NCBI GenBank assembly: GCA_902776645.1
Contig: CACYQT010000017.1
Span: 1-64,000 of the forward strand
Length of the DNA stretch: 64,000 bases
Direction of reading: 5' to 3'
Origin: an uncultured bacterium
Lineage (GTDB): Bacteria; Verrucomicrobiota; Lentisphaeria; Oligosphaerales; Oligosphaeraceae
Of the stretch, positions 18,228-29,034 are shown piece after piece (positions within the stretch are counted from its first letter, which is position 1; each line of letters opens with the position of its first letter). A model generated the notes under the pieces. It worked only from the letters and a program-made list of their open reading frames with translations. It ran no database searches and was not told the origin of the DNA. A program made the translations under genes and the position numbers.

Positions 18228-18248
18228 AATATAAGGAGTAAAAACATC

Positions 18249-21200
18249 ATGAAGAAAATGATCCTGTTCTCTCTTGCGCTTTCCATCTGCGGAATGGCGC
18301 AGAACATCACGAAAAACGTCATTTTCGACGCCACACATGACATCAAAAACTGGAGCAACCAACGTGATGAGGAGCGTCTCAACAGGGAATTCCAAAAATC
18401 CACACACACCATGGAAGGCGACCAGCTGATCTGGAATTTCATCCCGAAAGGCGACACCGGTTTCAACGACCTCTTCTATCACACCGCCATCCAGAAGCCC
18501 TGCACGCAAATCATCGTCGAATTGACGAATCTCGGCGAACCGTTCATCATCAGCGCGAAAATGGGAGACGCCAACGGCGCGGAATGGACGATCGACCCCA
18601 AACCGCTTCCGACATGGAAGCCCGGCGACCCGCAGCAGACGTTGCAATGCGGATGGACAAACTGGAAGCACGCCTCCTGGAGCCAGATCAAGGAAGGGCC
18701 GCTCGCCTTCCCGATCAGATACTTCACCATCATCGCCTTCGGCATCAAGTCAGGCAAAGAATACAAGCTGGCCGTCAAATCCATTAAAATCGAAGAAGTC
18801 TCGCTCGACATGACCTTCGACAATCCCCCTCAAATTCCGACACAGGCCACAGGCGGGACAAGATTGCCGGTCCCTTCCTTCACGACAAAACTTTCCGAAC
18901 CATTGTTCCCCCTCTTCGCGGAACTCCAATTCGCGCAAGGCAGTACCGTTTTCTCACGCATCCCCTTGTCGTTCAACCTCTTGATGCCATCAACGCAAAT
19001 CACGCTCAAACCAGAGGGCCCGCTCCCTCTTCCGTGGATTCTCAGAAAAGGCGACTATCAACTTCGGGTCAATATGGTCGGCAATCTCGCCAACGGCATG
19101 CCCAACGTGACCGCCAGCGCCTCCCTGGGCACCGTCAACCTCAGTCCCATGAAGCCCTTCCTCCCGCATACCGTCGCGGAAGTCAAGCCGCATAACGGCA
19201 CACCCACGATCTTCATCAACGGGCAGCCCCACAGCGGCATGGCCTATGCCGCATACGGCCCCAATCCGCAAGTCTACCGTGATTTCACATCCGTCGACGT
19301 CGATCTCTTCACCATCTGCGCAACTCCCACGGAATCAGGCTACAACATCTCACCGACCGCCTGGAAGTCGAAAGACGAATACGACTTCTCCATCATCGAC
19401 CAGCGTGTCGCCATGATCCTCCAGTCCAATCCCAAGGCCTACATCTTCCCGCGGCTCTACCTCCACGCCCCCAAGTGGTGGTGCAATGAACATCCGGACG
19501 ACGTCGTCATCGCCGAAAAACCAGACGGGACGCGCTACGTCTTCCCGCACACTTCCGGCCGTCCCGCCCCGTCATGGGCCTCCCAGGCGTGGCGTGAAGA
19601 CACGATCAAAGGGCTTCGGAAACTCATCGAATACGTGGAGGACTCCCCCTACGCCAACAATTTCATCGGCTACCATCTCGCCTCCGGAACAACGGAGGAA
19701 TGGATGATGTGGGGCTCGAACGAAAACGCATGGGTCGATTACTCCCCCGCCAACATCCGCTACTTCCGCAAGTGGCTGGCGGACAAATACAAGACGGACG
19801 ACGCCCTCCAGAAGGCGTGGAACGACGAAAACGTCACACTTGCAACCGCCGAAATCCCCTCCTACAAGCAACGCGCCGAATCCAAGCTCGGCTACATGCG
19901 CAACCCGCAGACCGAAATGCAGGTCATCGACTTCTATACCTATAATTCATGGCTCGTGGCGGACACCATCACCACGTTCGCCACCGCCGTCAAAGATATC
20001 TGCAAACATGAAAAGACCGTCGGCGTCTTCTACGGCTATCTCCTCCAGCTCTGCGGCGAACAACGCCAGCAGAACTCCGGCCACAACGCCCTCCGCAAGA
20101 TCCTCGAATGTCCGGACATAGACTTTATCTGCTCCCCCACGTCCTACGCCTTCCGGCAGCTCGGCGGCAAGGGGACTTGCCATTTCATGTCGCTCGTCGA
20201 TTCCGTCAAGCTCCACGGGAAGCTGTGGTTTGACGAAAACGACGTCCGCACATCCCTCTCCCCCGGAAAGGTCGGCGGCTGGGGCAAGCCGGAGAATGTC
20301 GAAGGCGATATCATCCAGCAGGACAAGGAGTTGGCATGCGTGCTCACGAACGGCGTCGTCCAATGGTGGTTCGATGTCGGCGGCAACCGCTACAACACGC
20401 CAAAGCTGCTCGCGGCCCTCAAGAACTACTGCCGAGTCGCGAAAATCACCAACGAACTCGACCGCTCGTCCGTCACAAAAGCCGCCTATATCATCGATGA
20501 AGACTCCCTCGCCTATCTGCGGACAGGCGACCATATCGGCGGCGAACTGACCCTCGGACGCCTCCCGCAGATCCACCGCGGCGGCTTCCCCGTCGGCCAT
20601 TTCCTCGCGTCCGACATCGACAAACTGACGGACTGCAAGCTGCTTGTCATCGCCAACGCCGTCGCCCCTTCGGAGGAACTCCGCCAAAAAGTTGAAAAAA
20701 TGAAAGGCGACGGACGCGTCATCGTCTTCCTCAACAATGCAGGCGTCATCGCCGACGGACAGTTCGCACCGGAGAAGGCCACCTCCTTCATGGGCATCAA
20801 CGTCGCCTTCAATCCGCAAGCCCCCATGGCCAAAGGCAACATGATATTCAAAAAGGTTGCGGGAATATGCGACGGCCTGCCTGTCGGATACGGCAATCCA
20901 CAGTTCGTCCACAATCCCGCCGTCCTCCCCAATGACCCACTGGCGACCGTCATCGCCGTCTATCCGGACGGGCGCCCCGCCGTCGCCATCAAGAAATTCG
21001 AGGATTGGATGGCTGTCTATTGCGCTCAACCGCAACTGCCTGCGCAGCTCTTCCGCAATCTCGCCAAACTGGCGGGAGTCCATCAATACATCGAAACGCC
21101 GGACGTCGTATGGGCCAACAAATCCATGCTCGCCGTCTGCGTCGACCAGCCCGGAAAGCGCGTCATCAAGCTTCCGCGCCCCGCGAAAGTCACGGAGCTT

Positions 21201-21290
21201 TATTCCAACAAAGTCATCTCCGCCGAACCGGTGAAGACATTCACCGTCGACTTCCCTGAAAACGCCACCCTGCTCTTCAGGCTGGATTGA
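18249..21290 (+). CDS. Exported GH42-like beta-galactosidase family protein
   Basis: This 1013-residue protein starts at ATG 18249 with AAGGAG upstream and a short signal peptide (MKKMILFSLALSICGMAQ). After about 300 residues of beta-rich sequence comes a TIM barrel. GYHLASGTTEEWMMWG holds the candidate acid/base (Glu483/484) and KLWFDENDVRTS the candidate nucleophile (Glu663). A Rossmann-like domain (LTDCKLLVIANAVAPSEEL) follows, matching the trimerisation domain of GH42-type enzymes. The C-terminal beta domain ends TFTVDFPENATLLFRLD. It forms a two-gene operon with the GH39-like enzyme, and both probably act on the same extracellular glycan. The exact family is uncertain. Confidence 0.75.
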   Translation: MKKMILFSLALSICGMAQNITKNVIFDATHDIKNWSNQRDEERLNREFQKSTHTMEGDQLIWNFIPKGDTGFNDLFYHTAIQKPCTQIIVELTNLGEPFIISAKMGDANGAEWTIDPKPLPTWKPGDPQQTLQCGWTNWKHASWSQIKEGPLAFPIRYFTIIAFGIKSGKEYKLAVKSIKIEEVSLDMTFDNPPQIPTQATGGTRLPVPSFTTKLSEPLFPLFAELQFAQGSTVFSRIPLSFNLLMPSTQITLKPEGPLPLPWILRKGDYQLRVNMVGNLANGMPNVTASASLGTVNLSPMKPFLPHTVAEVKPHNGTPTIFINGQPHSGMAYAAYGPNPQVYRDFTSVDVDLFTICATPTESGYNISPTAWKSKDEYDFSIIDQRVAMILQSNPKAYIFPRLYLHAPKWWCNEHPDDVVIAEKPDGTRYVFPHTSGRPAPSWASQAWREDTIKGLRKLIEYVEDSPYANNFIGYHLASGTTEEWMMWGSNENAWVDYSPANIRYFRKWLADKYKTDDALQKAWNDENVTLATAEIPSYKQRAESKLGYMRNPQTEMQVIDFYTYNSWLVADTITTFATAVKDICKHEKTVGVFYGYLLQLCGEQRQQNSGHNALRKILECPDIDFICSPTSYAFRQLGGKGTCHFMSLVDSVKLHGKLWFDENDVRTSLSPGKVGGWGKPENVEGDIIQQDKELACVLTNGVVQWWFDVGGNRYNTPKLLAALKNYCRVAKITNELDRSSVTKAAYIIDEDSLAYLRTGDHIGGELTLGRLPQIHRGGFPVGHFLASDIDKLTDCKLLVIANAVAPSEELRQKVEKMKGDGRVIVFLNNAGVIADGQFAPEKATSFMGINVAFNPQAPMAKGNMIFKKVAGICDGLPVGYGNPQFVHNPAVLPNDPLATVIAVYPDGRPAVAIKKFEDWMAVYCAQPQLPAQLFRNLAKLAGVHQYIETPDVVWANKSMLAVCVDQPGKRVIKLPRPAKVTELYSNKVISAEPVKTFTVDFPENATLLFRLD

Positions 21291-21314
21291 CACTCTCCAT
21301 ACACAAAACAAACA

Positions 21315-21352
21315 GCGGCCCGGCATCGAATGATGCCGGGCCGCCGTCGTTT
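21315..21352 (+). terminator. Intrinsic terminator of the GH39/GH42 operon
   Basis: A perfect 13-bp stem, GCGGCCCGGCATC (21315-21327) and its complement (21332-21344), closes a GAAT loop and is followed by CGTCGTTT. It is 24 bases after the stop codon. Confidence 0.85.
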
Positions 21353-21374
21353 ACGTTTTGCTTACGCGCAAAAA

Positions 21375-22092
21375 TCACTCTCTTCCAAACGCTGTGGAAA
21401 CAGACTGCGTGACATTGATCGCCATCTTCTTGCCCATCTCCGAACGGACATGCTGTTCGCTCACAAATTCCACATGGCCATCCATGTAGACGACGTTCAT
21501 GCCGTTCTCATGGCGGATCGACATACGCGAATAGAACAGGTCGGACTGCAACCACGCGGACGCACCGTCGATGAAAATCGCCCGCTCCGACGGTGAATTG
21601 TATGTCGTCGTGTAGGTGATGTAATTATTCACTTTTTTGCGGTCCGCTGTACGGGACATGCCAACGGCATGCTTGCACTGCCATTCCTTCGCCGTGTAGC
21701 TGATGCCTTCATAGCTTGATCCAGCAATGGAGGAGGCGGGGCAGCAGAACGTCTTGTAGTCGCCAGTATAAAGGACCGATGTACGGAGAAAAACTGCCAT
21801 ATTGGATGTAGTGGTCCGTCACGCCGTATTTCGCCCAATACGCGCCATCCGCGCCATAACCTCCGTCCTTGTTTGCGGCTGCATCCCGATAGCGTTCAGG
21901 AATGTACTCATCGTTGTCCGACGTGTACATCGTCAACGCCAGTCCCAGCTGACGGAAATTGGATGTACAGGAAATCGCCCGCGCCTTCGCACGGGCCTTC
22001 GCCAGCGCGGGCAGCAGCATGGCGGCCAGAATCGCGATGATCGCAATGACGACCAGCAGTTCGATCAAAGTGAAGTGACGTGATTTTTTCAT
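21375..22092 (-). pseudogene. Pseudopilin-type protein (H-X9-DG family), frameshifted
   Basis: The start at 22092 has AGGAG 5 bases upstream. The N-terminus [19 protein letters not shown] is the prepilin cleavage/methylation signature. The C-terminal half, in another frame, has RHENGMNVVYMDG, the H-X9-DG motif of PVC-group pseudopilins. The two halves join at about 21766-21775: frame one reads SPYIGPLY and then leaves the family pattern, frame two continues [14 protein letters not shown] single base gain or two-base loss explains this. Restored, the protein has about 239 residues. It may be a real pseudogene, an assembly error or a recoding site. These proteins are thought to be secreted or assembled by a type II-like pathway. 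Confidence 0.8.
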
Positions 22093-22163
22093 GTTGACTC
22101 CTGTCATTTGATGTTTTTCTGACAAACGATGTTCTCTGGAAAAAACATTAATATTGAGTGAAT

Positions 22164-22191
22164 AAATTATCGTGCACAAAAAAAATGTCAA
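22164..22191 (-). promoter_or_regulatory. Promoter of the pseudopilin gene
   Basis: On the minus strand TTGACA (22191-22186), a 16-base T-rich spacer and TAATTT (22169-22164) lie about 75 bases before the ATG at 22092. Confidence 0.55.
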
Positions 22192-22287
22192 ATGAAAACA
22201 TTCCAGAAAAATCAATATGATTGGAAAAACATAAATGACGGCTACATTTTCATATTCAACATTACCATGCCAGCCAACCGCAAACAC

Positions 22288-22315
22288 TTACTCATTACAC
22301 ATTATTCATTGCAAT
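22288..22315. repeat. Degenerate heptamers just before the flavodoxin start
   Basis: TTACTCA, TTACACA, TTATTCA and TTGCAAT stand in register with a 7-base period and run into the ATG at 22314. They replace a recognisable ribosome binding site. The same period is seen after the gene's stop codon. Confidence 0.5.
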
Positions 22316-22766
22316 GAAAACCGCCATCGTCTATCACTCCTCCCACCACGGCAACACGAAGAAACTCGTGGACGCCATCGTCGCCGCCCACAACGACATC
22401 GCCGTCTTCGAAGCGGAATCATGCCGTCCGGACGACTTGTCGTCATTTGATTTGATTGGATTGGCCTCCGGCATCTACTATTTCAGTTTTCACAAAAGCA
22501 TTCTGGATATCGCCGCCGCCATGCCATCGGGCCAACGCGTCTTCCTGCTTTCGACATGCGGCGGCAACAAGCTCGGCATGAACTACGCCCGCAAGCTTGA
22601 AGCCGTCTTGGCCGGACGCCAGGCGGAAATCGTCGGCCGCTTCAACTGCCTCGGCTACAACACCTACGGCTTCTTCAAGCTCTTCGGCGGCACGGGAAAA
22701 GGCCATCCAAATGACGATGACCTTCGCCATGCCGTCGCTTTCTATGAATCGCTTTTTAATGCTTAA
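22314..22766 (+). CDS. Flavodoxin-like protein
   Basis: This 150-residue protein has the FMN phosphate loop YHSSHHGNTKKLVDAI at residues 7-22 and a second conserved loop around STCGGNKLGMNYARKL, as in flavodoxin and flavodoxin-like electron carriers. Length and the alternating alpha/beta pattern fit a single flavodoxin domain. No partner enzyme is adjacent, so the electron donor and acceptor are unknown. No clear ribosome binding site is seen; degenerate 7-bp repeats occupy the upstream position. The last codons (Asn-Ala-stop) are themselves part of a GCTTAAT repeat that continues past the gene. Confidence 0.85.
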   Translation: MKTAIVYHSSHHGNTKKLVDAIVAAHNDIAVFEAESCRPDDLSSFDLIGLASGIYYFSFHKSILDIAAAMPSGQRVFLLSTCGGNKLGMNYARKLEAVLAGRQAEIVGRFNCLGYNTYGFFKLFGGTGKGHPNDDDLRHAVAFYESLFNA

Positions 22767-22792
22767 TGCTTAATGCTCAATGCTTAATGTAA
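22758..22792. repeat. Stop-anchored heptamer array (AATGCTT)
   Basis: AATGCTT, AATGCTT, AATGCTC, AATGCTT and AATGTAA follow each other from 22758. The flavodoxin stop codon TAA (22764-22766) spans units one and two, so the array encodes the last two residues and the stop. Confidence 0.85.
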
Positions 22793-22814
22793 AGGCCATC
22801 ATTTTAGATAGCCA

Positions 22815-22840
22815 GTCGCTTTAGTCCCTTTAGTCGCTTC
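22815..22840. repeat. 9-bp phrase repeat, copy 1
   Basis: GTCGCTTTA, GTCCCTTTA and GTCGCTTC stand in tandem. The identical 26 bases recur at 32984-33009, 10 kb away, in another intergenic gap. Confidence 0.85.
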
Positions 22841-22874
22841 CTCCATTTCAATTGATTTTTTCCAAGATAGATCA

Positions 22875-25640
22875 TTATTTTTCCCGCTGGAAATGGACGT
22901 TTCCAATCATGAATTCGGCGTTCGTGTCGGCTTCGGAGATGAATCCAAGCCACGTCAACTGACGCCAATCTTCGCTACCGAAATCCAAATTCTCATAGGT
23001 CTTCTTCTCACCGCCTTCCGGCGTGATCTCCAACGTGAAGACAGGCTTTTCAACATCCGGCCCCAATCCTGTCAAGATCTTCACATGGAACCACTTGCCG
23101 ACAGGGACCGTCCCCAGCGGCTTGTCCAGCCATGTCAGACGGCCGTCGCCGTAGAAGCGCATCGTCGGACCGACCTTGTACGGAGCGGATGAATCACGCC
23201 ATTCATGGTGGAGAATCGCCGTCGGCGTCTTCAGATACACGTCGAATTCGCCTATGGCCCTGCCCTTCCGCCAGTTGAATCCGAACACGAGATGCGGCTC
23301 CCAAACCACCGGCCAGCCGGGGGCGTCGATGAATTTGAGACACTTCTTCGAGTCCGGAGCGTCCAATTCGTCCGTTACGCGGATGGACGTTCCTTTCTCC
23401 TTGACATCGCCGGACGTATGGCCGTTAGGGCACTGGTCACCGACTTTGCATTCGGCGAAATTGATCAGCAGCTCCTTCGCGTTGCCGATTTTCGGGCGGT
23501 CCTTCGAAACGGGATTCATGTCCGGACTGACTTCTTTAAAAGTTTGCTGTTTCGCTTTTTCCGTCCACCATGCAGGACCTGTCAGTCCTGCGCGTTTCAT
23601 GGCGACCAACGCCTCCTGGATATACGGCTTCGCAGGGGAGTCCGGTTGCAGTTCGAAATTGAAATGCTCCGCATCGACGAATTTCGGATCGGCAATGACG
23701 GAACCTATTTCCTGTTCTTCAAGTTCCTGCAAATCAGCCAGTTCGTAACCAGCGAAGCCGAAGGGCAGTTTCGTCGTGTCCCAATACATGTTGTGGAGCA
23801 TGATGTAGTTGTTGTTACCCCAGTTGCCACCGTATGGACGGCCATTGTTGAAAATCACGACGTTGTTTTCCGCCATGAAGGAGATGTGGTTCTCCTGCCT
23901 CGAACGGATGATCTGCCCCTCCTGGGCGAATGCCAAGAGGTTGTTGCGCAGGATGTTATCCTTGCCATAATGCTGGTGGAAGCCGCCGGATTTCGTGTTA
24001 TAGACCACGTTGTGCTCCATAAGCACGCCCGTGCTGCCTTCATCCGTGTAAAGCCCCCAACCGCCGTAGGAATACGAGAAGACATCATGGATGTGGTTGC
24101 CACGGAAGACCGTTCCAGGCGAAATGCCGAGATTGTAGATGGCGCCCATATCTGACAAGATTCCATATCCAAGATGATGCAGATGGTTGTATTCCACGAT
24201 GTTGTGATTGGCCGAACTTGGCGCATAGCCCCATGACCAGCCGACGGATACCGCACTGTAGTACAAATCGCTGATTTCATTGTGCCGCAACGTGTTGTAG
24301 CTGGACTTGAAGATGATGGCGCCAACCGCCGCCGGAGCCACCAGTCCCGCGTTGTGGATGAAGCAGTTCTCCACCAGATTGTGTCCGCAGGCCGTGGCCG
24401 GATCCTTTTCGCCGCCAGGCTCGCCGATGCGCACGCCGCCGCCGCCCAAATCATGCAGTTCACTGCGAATCAGCGTGTTCTGCTGGCAGCCCTTCGCGAA
24501 CCACACGCCGTACTGGCCGCAGTGCGAGACATCAATGTCCGAAAACACGCAGTTCCGCATGTCGCTCGCATAGACGGCGGCCGTCATGCCGACCGCCGCC
24601 TGTCCGTCGTGCGATTGCGTCGTGTCCAGCAGAAACGCCCCGTATTGGAACGAAATCCCGCGGAAATTCACATGCTCGACGGGTAGTCCAAGTTCCGCAT
24701 CCCCTTTGATGACAAGCAGTTGTTCATGGACAGGCGCCACAACCGTCGTGTTCTCGGGCGTTTCGCCCGGCAGCGGCTTGTAATAGAGCGTGCCCGTCTG
24801 GTAGTCCATATACCATTCGCCCGCGTCCGTCAATGCCGCCTTCAGATTTTCCAAATGATAACGCCCCTGCCTATCCCAGTAGCCGACCGGCCAGCCCATG
24901 CGGCTCGTGAACTTCAACGTCTTCTTCTCGAAGTCAATACGGTCGATCCAATGGATGGACGCCGTCCATGAGTTGTACATCATGATCGTCGCGTTGGACA
25001 CGTCCGGCCAGTCTTCAATGTCGCCGTCGCGGAAGATGAACGAATCATGCGCCCCCGGCTTCGACGCCGCTTCATTACGGTCCTTCCATTGCACGGCACG
25101 ATCTTTCATGCGGAAGAAACCAGTCTTCGGCAGACGGCAACGCTGACGGCGTTCACCGTTCACGAACAGCTGCATGATGTTCCATTTGCCATCTGGTTTG
25201 TTGCCCCCAACGGTTTCCGGAAGCGACACGCTCCAGACACCGTCCGCACCGACCGTCCATCCTGTGATCACACGTCCACCGGAAATGACGGGCCGCTGCC
25301 CCATGTACGCCTGCCATGTGACGGGCGCCTCCGCCGTCCCGTTGTCCGCCGGCGTGAACTCCCACGCCTTCCCCAACGCATACATGCCATCCATCAGATG
25401 GACTGTGATGGGCTGCCGCCCGCGTTCAGGATGGTTGCGAACAGCCTTCTGCGCCGCCCACGGCGTGCGTAGCGGATTATTCGCGTCCCACCCGCCGTTC
25501 GCGTCATCGCCCTTCGGCGACACATAGAGATTAAAGCCGACGGGCTTCGGATTGAACACAGGCCCGCCTGCGCCCTGCACCGACTGTACCGCCAGCATGG
25601 CACTCAGGCAAAGCCCCGACAACAACGAAATCGTTCTCAT
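22875..25640 (-). CDS. Exported right-handed beta-helix protein, GH141-like
   Basis: This 921-residue protein has a signal peptide (SLLSGLCLSAMLAVQSVQG). The N-terminal part reads NLYVSPKGDDANGGWD, then PVTWQAYMGQRPVISGG and LFVNGERRQRCRLPKTGF, a sequence pattern I associate with the GH141 family (alpha-L-fucosidase/xylanase group). A right-handed parallel beta-helix follows (about 300-620), seen as repeated short strands with His/Asn turns such as NLVENCFIHNAG and NTLRHNEISDLYYSAV. The last 200 residues form a jelly-roll domain (KILTGLGPDVEKPVFTLEI). It probably attacks a glycan outside the cell or in the periplasm. It stands alone, with its own promoter. Confidence 0.75.
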   Translation of the reverse strand: MRTISLLSGLCLSAMLAVQSVQGAGGPVFNPKPVGFNLYVSPKGDDANGGWDANNPLRTPWAAQKAVRNHPERGRQPITVHLMDGMYALGKAWEFTPADNGTAEAPVTWQAYMGQRPVISGGRVITGWTVGADGVWSVSLPETVGGNKPDGKWNIMQLFVNGERRQRCRLPKTGFFRMKDRAVQWKDRNEAASKPGAHDSFIFRDGDIEDWPDVSNATIMMYNSWTASIHWIDRIDFEKKTLKFTSRMGWPVGYWDRQGRYHLENLKAALTDAGEWYMDYQTGTLYYKPLPGETPENTTVVAPVHEQLLVIKGDAELGLPVEHVNFRGISFQYGAFLLDTTQSHDGQAAVGMTAAVYASDMRNCVFSDIDVSHCGQYGVWFAKGCQQNTLIRSELHDLGGGGVRIGEPGGEKDPATACGHNLVENCFIHNAGLVAPAAVGAIIFKSSYNTLRHNEISDLYYSAVSVGWSWGYAPSSANHNIVEYNHLHHLGYGILSDMGAIYNLGISPGTVFRGNHIHDVFSYSYGGWGLYTDEGSTGVLMEHNVVYNTKSGGFHQHYGKDNILRNNLLAFAQEGQIIRSRQENHISFMAENNVVIFNNGRPYGGNWGNNNYIMLHNMYWDTTKLPFGFAGYELADLQELEEQEIGSVIADPKFVDAEHFNFELQPDSPAKPYIQEALVAMKRAGLTGPAWWTEKAKQQTFKEVSPDMNPVSKDRPKIGNAKELLINFAECKVGDQCPNGHTSGDVKEKGTSIRVTDELDAPDSKKCLKFIDAPGWPVVWEPHLVFGFNWRKGRAIGEFDVYLKTPTAILHHEWRDSSAPYKVGPTMRFYGDGRLTWLDKPLGTVPVGKWFHVKILTGLGPDVEKPVFTLEITPEGGEKKTYENLDFGSEDWRQLTWLGFISEADTNAEFMIGNVHFQREK

Positions 25641-25697
25641 AAAGCCTCCGTTTGCTTCAGTTGTCCATTATACAATAAATTATAATATCATTACCAC

Positions 25698-25726
25698 ACT
25701 ATAACGCATCATCCCGCCTTTGTCAC
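25698..25726 (-). promoter_or_regulatory. Promoter of the beta-helix protein gene
   Basis: On the minus strand GTGACA (25726-25721), a 17-base spacer and TATAGT (25703-25698) lie about 58 bases before the ATG at 25640, which has an AGGAG-like site (ACGGAGGC). Confidence 0.55.
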
Positions 25727-25786
25727 AGTCGCGACGCGGTTTTCTTCGTTTTTCAATGCTTCCGCCCCATTATTCCCCCCAATCAT

Positions 25787-25814
25787 TTGAAAAGACAAGC
25801 CAACGAGTTATATT
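25787..25814 (+). promoter_or_regulatory. Promoter of the rpsO-pnp operon
   Basis: TTGAAA (25787-25792), a 16-base spacer and TATATT (25809-25814) precede rpsO by about 100 bases. Confidence 0.55.
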
Positions 25815-25914
25815 AATAAGTTCAACCTGTTATTCGCGGTGTTTGACTGGATCATCACTATAAAGCGGATCAACAATCCCGTATGGTTTGGTAGCGAAAA
25901 CACAAAGGAAAACC

Positions 25915-26178
25915 ATGGACAAGGAAACCAAGCAAGAAATCATCAAGAAGTACCAGCGTTCGGCCAACGACGTCGGTTCAGTGGAAGTTCAGTGCGCCAT
26001 CCTGACGCAGCGCATCACCGAATTGACCGAACACATGAAAATCCACAAGAAGGACAACAGCAGCCGCCGCGGCCTCATCGCCATGGTCAACAAACGCCGC
26101 AAGCTGTTGAACTACCTCCAGCGTGAAGACCACGCCCGCTATTCGGCGCTTGTCAGCAGCCTCAAGCTCCGTCGGTAA
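25915..26178 (+). CDS. rpsO: 30S ribosomal protein S15
   Basis: This 87-residue protein starts at ATG 25915 with AAAGGAAAA upstream. [40 protein letters not shown] and RRKLLNYL are hallmark S15 segments. The protein binds 16S rRNA early in assembly of the small-subunit platform. In many bacteria S15 also represses its own translation by binding its leader RNA; the roughly 100-base leader here could do this but no structure was proven. pnp follows, the common rpsO-pnp order. Confidence 0.97.
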   Translation: MDKETKQEIIKKYQRSANDVGSVEVQCAILTQRITELTEHMKIHKKDNSSRRGLIAMVNKRRKLLNYLQREDHARYSALVSSLKLRR

Positions 26179-26193
26179 TCCCTCTTGAATATT

Positions 26194-26228
26194 GTCCTGG
26201 CTTCGGAAAACTCCGCCGTAGCCAGGAC
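26194..26228 (+). other. rpsO-pnp intercistronic hairpin
   Basis: GTCCTGGCT (26194-26202) pairs perfectly with AGCCAGGAC (26220-26228). No T run follows. In Escherichia coli an RNA hairpin in this same position is cut by RNase III and lets PNPase control its own message, so a similar role is possible. Confidence 0.6.
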
Positions 26229-26405
26229 TATTACTATATGCACGGAGTATGTCAACACTGACTGTGGAATTCGTCGGCATGAGTCGCCAGCTGCCATGCA
26301 ATTCCATCTTTGACGGGTGGCGCCCCATGCCGAAATTAAGAAGAAAAAAACGGTGCAATTGATTGGTTTTCAATCGGGCGCGAAATACAGATCGAAACCG
26401 GCAAG

Positions 26406-28430
<2,025 letters not shown>

Positions 28431-28567
28431 AAACGGGAGGGTCCCGCTCCGGCGGGACCGCCTGAAAATAAAAATTTTGGCATTTGCCAATAGTCCCACC
28501 ACCATGAACGGTCCGTTGGTACACAAGCCCTGCGGACACCCAAACAGGACAGAAAGGAACAACAACA

Positions 28568-28831
28568 ATGGCGAAAGAAAAAGCTGAAAAAGCCGCGAAA
28601 CCGGCACCCGAAGCCCCGAAGAAAGGCGAAAGCAAGCACCCGAACTACGTGAAGTGCACCGTCTCCTGCGCGTGCGGCAACACGTTCGAAGTTTATTCCA
28701 CGGTTCCGAAGAGCTCCGTCGGTATCTGCTCCAAGTGCCACCCGTTCTTCACCGGTAAGCAGAAGCTCGTCGATACCGAAGGTCGTGTCGATGCCTTCAA
28801 CCGCAAGTACGCGAAGTACAACCAGAAGTAA
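28568..28831 (+). CDS. rpmE: 50S ribosomal protein L31, zinc type
   Basis: This 87-residue protein has the L31 core [19 protein letters not shown] followed by [15 protein letters not shown] and RVDAFNRKY. Cysteines in CAC and CSKC form the zinc site of the zinc-containing paralogue. Unusually, about 23 Lys/Ala/Pro/Glu-rich residues precede the core, where L31 normally begins only a few residues before HP. AAAGGAA lies 10 bases before the ATG, so the extension is translated. Such zinc-type L31 is usually made when zinc is sufficient. A strong terminator follows. Confidence 0.95.
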   Translation: MAKEKAEKAAKPAPEAPKKGESKHPNYVKCTVSCACGNTFEVYSTVPKSSVGICSKCHPFFTGKQKLVDTEGRVDAFNRKYAKYNQK

Positions 28832-28850
28832 TCCTTTTGGACAAATCCTC

Positions 28851-28887
28851 AAAAAGCCCGATAGCACATAGCTTTCGGGCTTTTTTG
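28851..28887 (+). terminator. Intrinsic terminator of rpmE
   Basis: AAAAAGCCCGA (28851-28861) pairs with TCGGGCTTTTT (about 28875-28886) around a 13-base loop and ends in a T run 20 bases after the rpmE stop codon. Confidence 0.85.
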
Positions 28888-28891
28888 TGGA

Positions 28892-28919
28892 CTAGAAGTC
28901 TAGAAGTCTAGAAGTCTAG
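28892..28919. repeat. 8-bp tandem repeat (CTAGAAGT)
   Basis: Three full copies of CTAGAAGT and a partial one lie between the two terminators. The unit contains TAG, like the TGGTTAG array 40 bases away. Confidence 0.85.
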
Positions 28920-28922
28920 AAT

Positions 28923-28959
28923 AAAACGCCGCCTCCGGTCATGCCGGAAGCGGCGTTTT
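28923..28959. terminator. Bidirectional terminator between rpmE and prfA
   Basis: AAAACGCCGCCTCCGG (28923-28938) pairs with CCGGAAGCGGCGTTTT (28944-28959) with one mismatch, giving T runs on both strands. It serves the minus-strand prfA transcript and backs up the rpmE terminator. Confidence 0.8.
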
Positions 28960-28960
28960 C

Positions 28961-29034
28961 ACTAACCACTAACCACTAACCACTAACCACTAACCACTAA
29001 CCACTAACCACTAACCACTAACCACTAACCACTA
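28961..29034. repeat. Stop-anchored heptamer array (TGGTTAG on the minus strand)
   Basis: Ten perfect ACTAACC units (28961-29030) plus ACTA end exactly at the prfA stop codon: the minus-strand TAG (29034-29032) is the TAG of the first unit. Seven is one more than a multiple of three, so TAG occurs in all three frames. Confidence 0.95.

Noticed and set aside
19947-21326. Minus-strand open frame of 459 codons
   Set aside because: It is antisense to the GH42-like gene and runs through its terminator; there is no ribosome binding site or domain.
28961-29034. Telomere-like or CRISPR-like repeat
   Set aside because: A 7-bp unit without spacers inside an ordinary operon region; it fits a tandem array tied to the prfA stop codon.
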